Positions 54,234 to 63,903 of a stretch of DNA of 64,000 nucleotides are shown piece by piece. The notes beneath the pieces were generated by a model. It was not told the DNA's origin, did not search any database, and saw only the letters and a list, made by a program, of their open reading frames with translations. The DNA comes from an uncultured Muribaculaceae bacterium. Lineage in GTDB: Bacteria; Bacteroidota; Bacteroidia; Bacteroidales; Muribaculaceae. How positions within the stretch are numbered: the stretch's first letter is position 1; each line of letters opens with the position of its first letter. The position numbers and the translations under genes are program-made. The stretch lies in contig CALUMH010000005.1 of the NCBI GenBank assembly GCA_944321685.1, positions 56,441 through 120,440 on the forward strand, given 5' to 3'.

Positions 54234-57200
54234 TGTTGTTCTTCTTTAGGTTTGCGTATCGAGAATAATGCCGTGTAGAAAAGCGGCAGCAATATAAGTG
54301 TGATAATCGTGCCTATCGTCAATCCGCCCATGATAGTCACGGCCATAGATCCATACATGGGGTCGCCCACAAGCGGAATCATTCCCACAATGGTAGTGAG
54401 CGAAGCCATCATCACCGGCCGCACACGCGACACAGTGGCTTCGACCACCGCATGGTAGGGGTGCACGTGCTCCTCCACCTGCAGGCGGTTGATTTCATCC
54501 ACGAGCACTATGGCATTCTTCACCATCATGCCTATCAGCCCCATCATGCCTATTATTGCCATGAACGTAAAAGGCGTATCCGATGCCAGCAAGGCAGGTG
54601 TTATGCCACAGAATACAAACGGGAAACAGACGATGATGAGAATGACCTTGCGCCAACTGTTAAACAGTAACAGCAATATGCCCAATATGGCAAAAAAGGT
54701 GAGTGGCAGATACTTGAGCACATTGGCAGTGGCATCGGTCTGCAAATCGAGTTCTCCCGACCAACGGCAAGTATAACCATCGGGCAACGGGATAGCCTCT
54801 ATTTCTTCGCGAATGCTTTCAACCACCTTGGCCGGGGTGGCGTCGGCGAGTTCGGGATTGGGATCGCACTCGGCCTCTATGGCTCTGATACCATTAATTC
54901 GCTGTATCATTTCCTCTTCCCAACCGAGCGATATTCCGCTTGTGACATTGCTCAACGGCACACAACTGAACAATTCGTCTTGCAACTTGCTTGCGGCATT
55001 GCCACCGGCGGCAAGCAGCTCTTTCACCTCGTCTTCGCCAAAGCGTATGTTCATCATGCTCCACACCGGTATGTCATCGAGCTTGTCGATACGCGAGCCG
55101 TCGGCATTACGCACCATCAGGTTTACAGGCACCATGTGTTCCTTGTCATTCATCACCCCCACAGGCATACCGTCGGTGGCGGCAAGCAATGCATTGGCCA
55201 CATCGCCACGTTCAATACCCGAACGCAAAGCGTCCTCGCGCGAATACTCGGCAACGAGCGACTTGCCCCGAGGTTTCCAGTTATTCTGCACCGAATAGGC
55301 ATCGACATATCGGCATCGGCGCATTATATCCTCGGCCCGGCGACTCAAATCGCGCAAAACCGCAGGGTCGGGGCCGGTAAACTCCACCTCGACGGTGTGC
55401 GAAGTGGCTATCGAGAAATTGTATTTGCGTATGCGTATGTAAGCATCGGGATACAATTCACGCAATTGGCGGCGTATGCCCGGTATCTGCTCCACAACAG
55501 TTGCATAATCCTTGCAATCTACCATAAGCTCGCCATAGCAGTCGCCACCCGAAGTCATCGGCCTCACAAGGCAATAATGCGCTGGAGCCGACCCCATGCT
55601 CGCAGCCACACGTTCCACGGCGGGATTTTCAAGCAGCAGGTCGCTCATCTCCAGCAAGTCGTGCTTCACTCGGTCGGGGCTTGACTGCTGTGGCAGGTAA
55701 TATTCCACTATGAATTGCTTGTAGTCGAAATCGGGGAAAAACAGGTTGCGCACCCGTGTCATGCCGAATATGCAAGCCACAAGCACCACAAATGCAGTGG
55801 CAATGGTGAGCCGTTTATGCTCGATAAGCACACTTATGCTGCGGCGTATGAACTTGTGTACCGGGGAATTCATTACACCGTCCTTACTCGGCTTTTCGTG
55901 GCGAGGTAACCACACATTGGCACAGAAGGGCACTTGGATAAGTGCAAGCACCCAACTTGCCAACAGACTCACGCACAACACAAGGAACAGGTCGTGGGCA
56001 TATTCACCGGCCGAGTCGGGCGACAAGTAAACACCGATAAACGTAGAGGCGGCTATCACCGTGGCGCCAAGCAACGGCATGGCCGTGTTACGCCCTATGC
56101 GGTAAAGATAGGTATCGGGCGGCAGGCCGCGCTTTTTGTCGATAAGAATACCGTCCATTATCACTATGGCATTGTCAACAAGCATACCCATTGCCACAAT
56201 AAATGCCCCGAGCGAAATGCGTTGCAGCGTGGTTCCGAAACAAAGCAATATGGGGAATGAAACAGCTATTGTGAGTATCAGCCCGAAACCTATGATGAAA
56301 CCGCTGCGCAGCCCCATGGTGAAAATAAGCACGAGAATTACTATCACAACCGATTCAAGCAGGTTGACCATAAATGAATTAATGGCCTCGTCAACCTTGT
56401 CGGGCTGGAAAAATATCTTGTCGGTGTGCATTCCTACGGGGAACGTTGCCATAACCTGTTCAAGGCGTTCATCGACGGCCTTACCAACATCGGGAACAAT
56501 GGCATCGTTTTCCATGGCTATGCATATGGCAAGTGCAGGCTTGCCGTTGACGAAGAAACCGTTACGTTGCGGCTCGGAATATGCCCGCTCGATGGTGGCC
56601 ACATCGCCAAGGCGTATCTGCTTGCCATCGAATGTGCTTATGAGCAAGTTGGCAATATCCTTCTCGTCTTCCACACAGTCGGCCACGCGCAATTGCAACC
56701 TGTCGCTACCACTGTTGTAATCGCCTGCGGCAACCTTCTTGTCGGCATTTTGCAACGACATCATCACTTGTGTGGGTATAATGCCGTTACGCGACAATTT
56801 TTCTTTGGGCAAAATAATATTGATTACCTCGTCGCGGTTACCCACTATATTCACCCTTTTAACTCCGTTCACACCCAACAATTCACGGCGCAACTTCTTG
56901 GCATATTTATAAAGTTCGGGATAATCATACCCGTCGCCCGAAAACGAATAAAATATACCATACACGTCCATCATGTCATCTATCACCATCGGCGCGTAGC
57001 ACCCTTGCGGCAAACGGCCGGCAACGTCGTTGACCTTGCGCCGCAGCAAGTCGAAGTGCTGTTCCAACTCCGACAACAACACCGTCATCTTGAATTCCAC
57101 AGTTATCATCGCCATTCCGGGCTGGCACTCGCTCTTCACCTTTTTCACATCGGGAAGGTTGCGCAACTCGTCTTCAAGCAATTGTGCCACCTCAAGCTCT

Positions 57201-57376
57201 ACATCATGAGCCGAAGCCCCGGGATACATGGCCACCACCATTGCCTGCTTGGTGGCCACTGCCGGGTCTTCGAGCTTTGGCATCTCAATGAATGCCAGCA
57301 CCCCGGCAATGATTATTCCCACCATCAGCGACCAAAACAACGTGGGTCGCTCAATGAAAAACTTGGTTATTTTCAT
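54230..57376 (-). CDS. RND efflux pump of the second system (AcrB superfamily)
   Basis: Inner-membrane proton-driven pump, 1048 residues from the ATG at 57376 (MKITKFFIERPTLFWSLMVG). IEMPKLEDPAVATKQAMVVAMYPGASA is typical of the branch that has EDP in place of the QYPxI of HAE1 pumps. The proton-relay Asp is in AMGMLVDNAIVIMDGIL; here only one of the usual DD pair is present (D-N). MMGLIGMMVKNAIVLVDEI marks TM10-11. It lies 7 bases after the adaptor gene. Distant relation to AcrB-like pumps of unknown substrate. Confidence 0.93.
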   Translation of the reverse strand: MKITKFFIERPTLFWSLMVGIIIAGVLAFIEMPKLEDPAVATKQAMVVAMYPGASAHDVELEVAQLLEDELRNLPDVKKVKSECQPGMAMITVEFKMTVLLSELEQHFDLLRRKVNDVAGRLPQGCYAPMVIDDMMDVYGIFYSFSGDGYDYPELYKYAKKLRRELLGVNGVKRVNIVGNRDEVINIILPKEKLSRNGIIPTQVMMSLQNADKKVAAGDYNSGSDRLQLRVADCVEDEKDIANLLISTFDGKQIRLGDVATIERAYSEPQRNGFFVNGKPALAICIAMENDAIVPDVGKAVDERLEQVMATFPVGMHTDKIFFQPDKVDEAINSFMVNLLESVVIVILVLIFTMGLRSGFIIGFGLILTIAVSFPILLCFGTTLQRISLGAFIVAMGMLVDNAIVIMDGILIDKKRGLPPDTYLYRIGRNTAMPLLGATVIAASTFIGVYLSPDSAGEYAHDLFLVLCVSLLASWVLALIQVPFCANVWLPRHEKPSKDGVMNSPVHKFIRRSISVLIEHKRLTIATAFVVLVACIFGMTRVRNLFFPDFDYKQFIVEYYLPQQSSPDRVKHDLLEMSDLLLENPAVERVAASMGSAPAHYCLVRPMTSGGDCYGELMVDCKDYATVVEQIPGIRRQLRELYPDAYIRIRKYNFSIATSHTVEVEFTGPDPAVLRDLSRRAEDIMRRCRYVDAYSVQNNWKPRGKSLVAEYSREDALRSGIERGDVANALLAATDGMPVGVMNDKEHMVPVNLMVRNADGSRIDKLDDIPVWSMMNIRFGEDEVKELLAAGGNAASKLQDELFSCVPLSNVTSGISLGWEEEMIQRINGIRAIEAECDPNPELADATPAKVVESIREEIEAIPLPDGYTCRWSGELDLQTDATANVLKYLPLTFFAILGILLLLFNSWRKVILIIVCFPFVFCGITPALLASDTPFTFMAIIGMMGLIGMMVKNAIVLVDEINRLQVEEHVHPYHAVVEATVSRVRPVMMASLTTIVGMIPLVGDPMYGSMAVTIMGGLTIGTIITLILLPLFYTALFSIRKPKEEQQ

Positions 57377-57383
57377 CTTTCTG

Positions 57384-58457
57384 TCACAATATGTCACCAA
57401 CGTTGGTTTCGGCCGGAGCCGGCAATATAGTCACTTTCTCGCTGTCTTGCAGGTATTCCACACCTGCCTTCACCACTCGGTCGCCGGTGGAAACGCCTCC
57501 GGTCACCGTTATGCTTCCGTCGTCGGCAATGCCGCCAAGCGTGACGGCAGTTTTATGCACCACCGTATCGGCATCCACCACCCACACGAAATCACGGCCA
57601 CCGTCATTAAACACTGCGTGCATGGGCAATGTGCAAGACGTAACGCCATGCACCGAATCAATGGCTGCTATGATAAGTTTCGTTTCTATGTTCATTCCAG
57701 CTGTAAGGTTCCGCACCGCTGCAGCATCGGCAAACGCAAGCCTCATGCGGTAAAGTTGGTTACCGTCGGCCTTCGGGGTTATGCTTAGCAACTTCATCGG
57801 TATGCCGTTCTTGCCGGTGACCGTTGAATTGCAACTTATCTTCGTGATGCGGTCGCGTTGCAGATACACATCGGCAGGTATATCCACAACCACCTCCATG
57901 TTATGAGTATCGAGCAATGTCACCACTGCCATCCCAGCATCGACCATCTCGGCCGGCTCATAATTCACATTCTGTACATATCCGCTTACCGGAGCCTCAA
58001 GCCGTGTATAGTCAAGTTTGTTTCGGTTTACTTGCAACTGCACACCCAGTTGTTTCCATCCGGCTACGGCTTTCTCGTAATCGTTTTCCGACACACTTTT
58101 TGCATCCACAAGTTGCTTCATACGCTCTATTTCACGCGACAATTGATTGTATTGCACTTCAAGTGCATCGACCCCAAGCCGGTAATCCTTATCGTCGAGT
58201 CTGGCAATCATGTCGCCTTGCTTCACGAAATCGCCCTCTTTGACACAAATTTCCTCTATTTGCCCCGGAGTTTTGAACCCGAGGTTTATCTCCCTGGCTT
58301 CTTCAACCCTGCCCGAGAAATTCTTCTCGGCTTCAACGGCAACCGGTTTTGGCTGCACAACCGCCACACTGCGCCTGTGGATTTGGCTTTGCTCACCGGT
58401 ACAGGCCGCAAGTGGCAGCAATCCGAGCGCAATGATTGTAATAAATGTTTTGTTCAT
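57384..58457 (-). CDS. Membrane fusion lipoprotein of the second RND system
   Basis: Periplasmic adaptor, 357 residues; the lipobox is LAAC (about Cys19). It has the short helical hairpin (about 85-130) and both lipoyl halves (NLGFKTPGQIEEICVKEGDFVKQG and LDYTRLEAPVSGYVQNVNYEPAEMV), then beta-barrel domains. The first gene of the operon. The upstream -7 candidate GAAATTTG (58495-58502, minus) is weak, in line with a need for the divergent AraC activator. Confidence 0.93.
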   Translation of the reverse strand: MNKTFITIIALGLLPLAACTGEQSQIHRRSVAVVQPKPVAVEAEKNFSGRVEEAREINLGFKTPGQIEEICVKEGDFVKQGDMIARLDDKDYRLGVDALEVQYNQLSREIERMKQLVDAKSVSENDYEKAVAGWKQLGVQLQVNRNKLDYTRLEAPVSGYVQNVNYEPAEMVDAGMAVVTLLDTHNMEVVVDIPADVYLQRDRITKISCNSTVTGKNGIPMKLLSITPKADGNQLYRMRLAFADAAAVRNLTAGMNIETKLIIAAIDSVHGVTSCTLPMHAVFNDGGRDFVWVVDADTVVHKTAVTLGGIADDGSITVTGGVSTGDRVVKAGVEYLQDSEKVTILPAPAETNVGDIL

Positions 58458-58607
58458 AAATATGACATTTTGAATTTGTTTCTTTCTTACCGCAAATTTC
58501 TCACAAAAAGTCCATACAGTTAAGTTCCATTGCTACAATAAAATGGTCTATAAGATGAATTATCAAATAATATTTTACTTATATGCTCATTTTTATGTCC
58601 TAAAGGT

Positions 58608-58615
58608 TAATTTTG
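58608..58615 (+). promoter_or_regulatory. -7 box of the divergent AraC gene
   Basis: TAATTTTG, 26 bases before the ATG at 58641. The region 58458-58607 is shared with the RND operon and is where the AraC protein would bind. Confidence 0.5.
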
Positions 58616-58640
58616 CCATAAAAAAGAAAGCTGAACGATT

Positions 58641-59540
58641 ATGGATAATAAAAAAGACGCATTTTCCCAGTTAGACCTCGCAATGCTGCCCGACACAGGC
58701 AATACGCTTGTTTGTGACAACGAATTTATGATTGGCGACAACCTCACCGAACCCTACGACAAAGCCGAAGCTTCATCATTCATTAAGCCATTTCATCCCT
58801 TCATATTGAACTTTAACATGATGATTTTATGCACCGGCGGACAAATGCGCATTAATAAGGATCTCATGAACCTGGAAATTTGTGCCGGAGACTTGCTGAT
58901 AGTGCTTGCAGGCTCGATAGGGGAATGTCTCAACATCTCGCACGACTGCAAATTGGTGCTGATAGCGTTTACTGCTCCGTTGGGGAACGAAATAGGTAAC
59001 TTCGCATACGTTTCGCTGCTACGCAAACAGCCGCTGCTGCACTTGTCGCCCGATGAGATTCAAGAAGCGCTGCTTATTTACTCCCAAATGCGGAAAAAAA
59101 TGGAACAATCGGATTACAAATTCACACGTAATGCCCTTGCAAGCTACCTGCAAATACTGTTTTGCAACGCTTGCAACAATATCTCGAAAATGCACATCGA
59201 CAAACCTGCCGAAGTGGAAGAGCGCACTCACGTGCTGTTCGACCGGTTTATCGAACTTGTACAACAACATTATGAACAGGAGCGTGAAATACAGTATTAT
59301 GCCGAACTCATGTGCATGACACCCAAATACCTGTCGCGAGTAGTATATCAGGCAAGCGGGAGATATGCCGGCGAATGGATACGCGACTATGTGATACTCG
59401 AAGCCAAAGCCCTGCTTAAAAGTGGCAAATACAATGTGCAGCAAGTGAGCCTGCGCCTCAACTTCGCCAGCCCGTCGTTCTTTGGCAAATATTTCAAGAA
59501 AGCCGTAGGCTGCTCTCCGCGCCGCTACGCCATCGAATAA
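58641..59540 (+). CDS. AraC-family regulator of the second RND operon
   Basis: A 299-residue regulator with an N-terminal cupin-like sensing domain and a C-terminal double helix-turn-helix (about 200-299) with IQYYAELMCMTPKYLSRVVYQASGRYAGEWI and NFASPSFFGKYFKKAVGCSPRRYAI. It is transcribed away from the RND operon, sharing a 183-base region, the usual place for a local activator. Regulation of that operon is inferred from position. Confidence 0.92.
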   Translation: MDNKKDAFSQLDLAMLPDTGNTLVCDNEFMIGDNLTEPYDKAEASSFIKPFHPFILNFNMMILCTGGQMRINKDLMNLEICAGDLLIVLAGSIGECLNISHDCKLVLIAFTAPLGNEIGNFAYVSLLRKQPLLHLSPDEIQEALLIYSQMRKKMEQSDYKFTRNALASYLQILFCNACNNISKMHIDKPAEVEERTHVLFDRFIELVQQHYEQEREIQYYAELMCMTPKYLSRVVYQASGRYAGEWIRDYVILEAKALLKSGKYNVQQVSLRLNFASPSFFGKYFKKAVGCSPRRYAIE

Positions 59541-59594
59541 TAAGCCGCAGCGCGTGCCCGACGCAACATTTTACGCACTTTCTGCAAAAGCCTG

Positions 59595-60092
59595 TTAATC
59601 GACTTTGTAACCGGTGACTATGATTTTTGAATTGCCGCGCCACGGAAGTGTGCCGCGGTATTCCTTGTATGTGAGGACTACCCTCCGGCCGGTAGATTGC
59701 AACTCCATGAGTTTACGTGCTACAGAATCATTTTCAACCGAGAAAATGAAATCGCGCTGATACACGTGAATGGTGTCGGCAAGGCGTTCATCGGTTATCA
59801 TCTGACCCTCGAAAGTCTTGAATATCATTCCTTCTTGCCGCACCTGCACTATTGCGCCACGTTGCTGCGCCTCGATGATAAATGGCACCCAAAAAACCAC
59901 CGCAACCCATACCGCCGCCACAAACACCGCCACAGCCACAAGTGCAATAACAGCCTTTCGCAACTTGCCGGTATGTTTTCCTATAGTTTGGCTTTCTATC
60001 TCTTTGGCTTCAATCTGTTCAGGCGTTTCCTCTTTGGCCTTTTCATCATCGGCTGCATCTTCGTCGAAGTAATCGTTATATTCTTTTGGCAT
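59595..60092 (-). CDS. Conserved single-span membrane protein of unknown function
   Basis: A 165-residue protein with a very acidic N-terminal tail (DYFDEDAADDEKAKEE, about residues 7-22), one membrane segment at about 47-72 and a C-terminal extracytoplasmic domain of about 90 residues rich in beta structure (FKTFEGQMITDERLADTIHV, TYKEYRGTLPWRGNSKIIVTGY). It lies 28 bases after the flippase-like gene and is probably cotranscribed with it. I recognise it as a conserved Bacteroidales protein but not its function. Confidence 0.75.
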   Translation of the reverse strand: MPKEYNDYFDEDAADDEKAKEETPEQIEAKEIESQTIGKHTGKLRKAVIALVAVAVFVAAVWVAVVFWVPFIIEAQQRGAIVQVRQEGMIFKTFEGQMITDERLADTIHVYQRDFIFSVENDSVARKLMELQSTGRRVVLTYKEYRGTLPWRGNSKIIVTGYKVD

Positions 60093-60120
60093 GACGGGTA
60101 TCCTCCTTATATCTTGATAT

Positions 60121-61188
60121 TTATAACTTCATTCCACTTCCGTTGGTACGCACCACAGTTTTTCCGGTCCTGATACGGCGGCGGTCGATGGCTATATATG
60201 TAAATGCATAAATTCCAAGCACTATGAGCAATGCCGTCTGCACGCCCCACACCAACATGGCAAATGCCGATGCCTGCGGGTCGAAATTGGTCGGGTCGAA
60301 ACGCCCCACACCATAAAGCGACAGTCCGAATATTATGGCTATGTGCCACGACCCAAGCCCTCCATTTGTAGGAATGCCCATGCCTATGCTGCTAAGCACA
60401 AAAAGCACCAATGTCGCCTTCAGTCCTATGTTATCGGTAAATGAGAATGCAAACGTGGCAATATAAAGTTGCATGAAGTAGCACCCCCATATAAGCACCG
60501 TATAGGCAAGAAACCACCATTTTCCTTCCATGCGTCCTATTGCCGAAAAGCCCTCCCACAAGTTGGCCACCATCTGCTTTATTTTCACAATAAAACGGTT
60601 TTGCGTCTTACTCGTGAACAGCCACACCACGGCACCTATGCACGCAACCACGGCGCACCACACCCACGGCGAGGTGATTATGTTCCACAACCCGTCCTTG
60701 ATTTGCGGATATGTATAAAGGAACTCATAAAATGCCCCTTGCGCAATGAAGAAAGTGAACACGGTGAGCAGCAGCACGGTCACGGTATCGGAAAGACGGT
60801 CGGCAACCATCGACCCAAGCACGGCTGTGAACGAAGCCTTTTGACGACTTGCGACATAGCCTGTGCGCCACACTTCACCCAATCGGGGGAAAATGAGGTT
60901 GACGGCATAAGTGCCGAAAATGGAGTTAATCAATGCGCTCAACGGCGCGTCGATGCCTATGGCCCTTAGTTGCAACCGCCACCTGCAAGCCCTGAAGATG
61001 TGGCTGAAGATACTCACGACAATTACAGGAACAAACCACATGTAACTGACATCTTCCCTTAACACTTTGCGCATTTGCGCAATATCCACGTTATTATACA
61101 AGAAATAGAAAAGCCCCACGCCTATGGCTATGAAAATGGCATACTTGAGTATGCTTGAAGCTAACTTTTTTACTTGCTGCTTTTGCAT
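60121..61188 (-). CDS. Lysylphosphatidylglycerol-synthase-type flippase domain membrane protein
   Basis: A 355-residue inner-membrane protein of the UPF0104/LPG-synthetase TM family, with about eight hydrophobic segments and the family stretch YAVNLIFPRLGEVWRTGYVASRQK followed by VLGSMVADRLSDTVTVLLL. It lacks the soluble aminoacyl-transfer half of MprF, so it may only move a lipid or lipid-linked sugar across the membrane. It is the first gene of an operon with the acidic-tail protein. Confidence 0.88.
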   Translation of the reverse strand: MQKQQVKKLASSILKYAIFIAIGVGLFYFLYNNVDIAQMRKVLREDVSYMWFVPVIVVSIFSHIFRACRWRLQLRAIGIDAPLSALINSIFGTYAVNLIFPRLGEVWRTGYVASRQKASFTAVLGSMVADRLSDTVTVLLLTVFTFFIAQGAFYEFLYTYPQIKDGLWNIITSPWVWCAVVACIGAVVWLFTSKTQNRFIVKIKQMVANLWEGFSAIGRMEGKWWFLAYTVLIWGCYFMQLYIATFAFSFTDNIGLKATLVLFVLSSIGMGIPTNGGLGSWHIAIIFGLSLYGVGRFDPTNFDPQASAFAMLVWGVQTALLIVLGIYAFTYIAIDRRRIRTGKTVVRTNGSGMKL

Positions 61189-61272
61189 CTTGGATTTCTG
61201 TAAACATTAAAAATTGCCTCCGGTACCGGTGAATTATGCGCTGTTTCGCTTGCTTTTCTCTCGCCGGTGCAT

Positions 61273-61280
61273 TACCTTTG
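61273..61280 (+). promoter_or_regulatory. -7 box upstream of rsmA
   Basis: TACCTTTG, 94 bases before the rsmA ATG at 61375; it lies close beside the divergent box at 61291-61298, so the two promoters may compete. Confidence 0.4.
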
Positions 61281-61290
61281 TACGGCTTTG

Positions 61291-61298
61291 CAAAGATA
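61291..61298 (-). promoter_or_regulatory. -7 box of the flippase-like operon
   Basis: Minus-strand TATCTTTG, a perfect consensus match, 102 bases before the ATG at 61188. Confidence 0.5.
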
Positions 61299-61374
61299 CA
61301 CCAAAATATTGGATTATGCTTTTTTTCGCCGGGATTATAGTATAGTAATAACACCGAAACATAATTAACAGCCG

Positions 61375-62160
61375 ATGCAACAGGTAAAAGCAAAAAAATC
61401 GCTCGGACAACATTTCCTTACCGACTTGTCGGTGGCTCGTCGCATTGCCGACACAATGGAACCGCACAAGGACACCCCGCTGATGGAAGTGGGACCGGGT
61501 ATGGGTGTGCTTACCCGTTTTCTCATCGAGTCGGGCCACGACCTGCGGGTGGTGGAACTCGACACCGAATCGGTGGCATACCTGCAAAAGCATATCCCCG
61601 CCCTTGACGGGCGCATTATCGCCGACGATTTCCTGCGACTCGATTTAAAAGCTGTTTACGGCGACAAGCCTTTTTGCATAATAGGTAATTACCCTTACAA
61701 CATTTCATCACAAATATTTTTCAAGGTTCTTGAATACAAGGACCAAGTGCCATGCTGCAGCGGAATGTTGCAACGCGAAGTGGCACAACGCATAGCCGCG
61801 CCTCCGGGTTCCAAAACCTATGGTATCCTATCGGTATTGTTACAAGCTTGGTATGATGTGGAATACCTGTTCACCGTCGATGAAAATGTGTTTGACCCGC
61901 CGCCAAAGGTGAAGTCGGGAGTGATACGCCTCACTCGCAATAGTGTCACCTCGCTCGGCTGCGACGAAACATTGTTCAAGACGGTTGTAAAAACAGCATT
62001 CGGGCAACGGCGCAAGACATTGCGCAATTCGCTGAAGTCAATACTTCCCGCCCAACCGCCGGAACTTGCCGAAATGCTTGCTTTGCGCCCCGAACAACTA
62101 AGTGTGGCACAATTCATTGAATTGACCAATGCAGTCGCGGCCTGCCGGGCCGTAGAATAA
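61375..62160 (+). CDS. rsmA: 16S rRNA dimethyladenosine transferase
   Basis: RsmA/KsgA dimethylates two adjacent adenines near the 3' end of 16S rRNA during 30S maturation. At 261 residues it is a full-length enzyme. The SAM-binding fold is seen in KKSLGQHFLTD, LMEVGPGMGVLT and VVELDTES, and the catalytic N-x-P-Y in IGNYPYNISSQIFFK. The C-terminal helical domain follows. It is the only gene between the divergent promoter pair and mgtE. Confidence 0.96.
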   Translation: MQQVKAKKSLGQHFLTDLSVARRIADTMEPHKDTPLMEVGPGMGVLTRFLIESGHDLRVVELDTESVAYLQKHIPALDGRIIADDFLRLDLKAVYGDKPFCIIGNYPYNISSQIFFKVLEYKDQVPCCSGMLQREVAQRIAAPPGSKTYGILSVLLQAWYDVEYLFTVDENVFDPPPKVKSGVIRLTRNSVTSLGCDETLFKTVVKTAFGQRRKTLRNSLKSILPAQPPELAEMLALRPEQLSVAQFIELTNAVAACRAVE

Positions 62161-62260
62161 TTATATGTGTTTCACGCCTCGTGGCATTCCTGCGACAGTA
62201 ATGACCGGCGTGACATATCCTGGGATTTGAGAGAATACGTTTTTAGTGTTAACTGCGCGT

Positions 62261-62283
62261 GGCCTGTACACCTGTAACAGGCC
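62261..62283 (+). terminator. Hairpin in the rsmA-mgtE gap
   Basis: GGCCTGT pairs with ACAGGCC around a nine-base loop, 20 bases before the mgtE ATG. It is too small for a known magnesium riboswitch; it may weakly terminate or influence mgtE translation. Confidence 0.35.
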
Positions 62284-62302
62284 GCTAAAAGAAAAAAGAG
62301 TT

Positions 62303-63676
62303 ATGAAAGAATATACCGAGGAATATTTGCAACAGGTGAAAGACATCGTTGCCGCCAACGATGTGGAAAAAGCGCATGAATTGCTCGAAGGCTTGCACCC
62401 GGCCGACATCGCCGAGCTGTTTCACGATCTCGAAACCGAAGAGGCCGAATTCCTTAACAAGCTTCTCGACGAAGAGACAGCCGCCGAGGTGCTTATGGAA
62501 CTCGACGAAGACGACCGCAAGGAGTTGCTCGAAAATATGCCAAACGAGGATATCGCAAAGCAACTCGAACACCTCGACTCGGACGATGCCGTCGATCTTA
62601 TTCAGGAACTTGATGAAGAAGACCGCGACGACGTAATCTCGCACATCGACGACATGGAACAAGCCGGTGACATTATCGACTTGTTGAAATATGACGACGA
62701 CACCGCCGGCGGACTTATGGGTACCGAAATGATCGTCGTTAACGAAAACTGGAGTATGCCCGAGTGCATGAAACAGATGCGAATGCAGGCCGAGGATATG
62801 GATGAAATATACTATGTATATGTGGTTGACGATGAAAATCGCTTAAAAGGCGTGTTCCCGCTGAAAAAAATGATCACCCACCCGTCGGTGTCAAAAATAA
62901 AACACGTAATGGTCACCGACCCTATAGCCGTGAAAGCCGATACCCCCATCGAAGAGGTGGCTCTTGACTTCGAAAAATATAACCTTGTGGCAATGCCTGT
63001 GGTTGACTCGATAGGCCGCTTGGTGGGGCGCATTACTGTCGATGACATCATGGACCAAGTGCGTGAACAAAGCGAACGCGACTACCAGTTGGCTTCGGGT
63101 ATCTCGACCGACGTGGAAACCAACGACAACCTGCTCACTCAAACCAAGGCTCGCCTGCCATGGTTGCTGATCGGCATGATAGGCGGACTCGCCAACTCGG
63201 TAATACTCGGCAATTTTGAAAACGGTTTCGCCACTAATCCGGCAATGGCTCTCTTTATCCCGCTTATCGGCGGCACTGGTGGCAACGTAGGCATACAATC
63301 GTCGGCTATTGTGGTGCAAGGTTTGGCCAACGGCAGCCTCGACATAAAACACGCGGCAAAGCAGATAGGCAAGGAATTGGGTGTGGGATTGATAAATGCT
63401 ACGATTATATCATTGTTGGTATTCCTTTACAACTGCTTCTTCCTCGACGACCCAGGCCGCGTAACCACAATTGCCGTGTCGGTGTCGCTATTCTCGGTGG
63501 TGATTTTCGCCTCGATATTCGGCACTTTCGTTCCTTTGACACTTGAAAAGCTGAAAATCGACCCGGCACTTGCCACAGGGCCTTTTATCAGTATCACCAA
63601 CGACATAATTGGCATGGTAATATACACCACCGTCAGCACCATGCTCATGTATTCCTTGCAAGGCTTGGCCGTGTAG
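62303..63676 (+). CDS. mgtE: Magnesium transporter MgtE
   Basis: Mg2+-gated magnesium channel, 457 residues from the ATG at 62303 (MKEYTEEYLQQVKDIV). The cytoplasmic superhelical N domain (about 1-125, very acidic, EADDRKELLENMPNED-type repeats) and two CBS domains (about 130-255) sense magnesium. Five membrane segments follow (about 275-457), with the conserved IPLIGGTGGNVGIQSSAI pore motif. The 142-base leader has no recognisable M-box. Confidence 0.95.
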   Translation: MKEYTEEYLQQVKDIVAANDVEKAHELLEGLHPADIAELFHDLETEEAEFLNKLLDEETAAEVLMELDEDDRKELLENMPNEDIAKQLEHLDSDDAVDLIQELDEEDRDDVISHIDDMEQAGDIIDLLKYDDDTAGGLMGTEMIVVNENWSMPECMKQMRMQAEDMDEIYYVYVVDDENRLKGVFPLKKMITHPSVSKIKHVMVTDPIAVKADTPIEEVALDFEKYNLVAMPVVDSIGRLVGRITVDDIMDQVREQSERDYQLASGISTDVETNDNLLTQTKARLPWLLIGMIGGLANSVILGNFENGFATNPAMALFIPLIGGTGGNVGIQSSAIVVQGLANGSLDIKHAAKQIGKELGVGLINATIISLLVFLYNCFFLDDPGRVTTIAVSVSLFSVVIFASIFGTFVPLTLEKLKIDPALATGPFISITNDIIGMVIYTTVSTMLMYSLQGLAV

Positions 63677-63727
63677 AACAAATTGCAGTTTTTGCACTTA
63701 TAATTTTGCCCTTTCACGGCAAGTTAG

Positions 63728-63735
63728 TATCTTTG
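63728..63735 (+). promoter_or_regulatory. -7 box of tRNA-Ser
   Basis: TATCTTTG, 33 bases before the tRNA. Confidence 0.6.
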
Positions 63736-63768
63736 TGCGCCATTACAAAAAATGGCACAAACAACCGA

Positions 63769-63856
63769 GGAGTGATGCTCGAGTGGTTGAAGAGGCACGC
63801 CTGGAAAGCGTGTATGCGTCAAAAGCGCATCGGGGGTTCGAATCCCCCTCTCTCCG
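63769..63856 (+). tRNA. tRNA-Ser (anticodon GGA)
   Basis: An 88-base tRNA with a long variable arm, as expected for serine. The anticodon loop CTGGAAA reads GGA (codons UCC and UCU). The T-arm is GGGGGTTCGAATCCCCC. The acceptor stem GGAGTGA pairs with TCTCTCC with one U-U mismatch. CCA is not encoded. tRNA-Ser genes are common integration sites, but no integrase is seen here. Confidence 0.95.
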
Positions 63857-63903
63857 CAACAAACATTGAAAATCAATGTTTTACAAAATAAGCACCCGAT
63901 TTT

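Noticed and set aside
62161..62302. Magnesium (M-box) riboswitch before mgtE
   Set aside because: The 142-base leader is shorter than an M-box and shows only one small hairpin; no conserved M-box pattern is visible.
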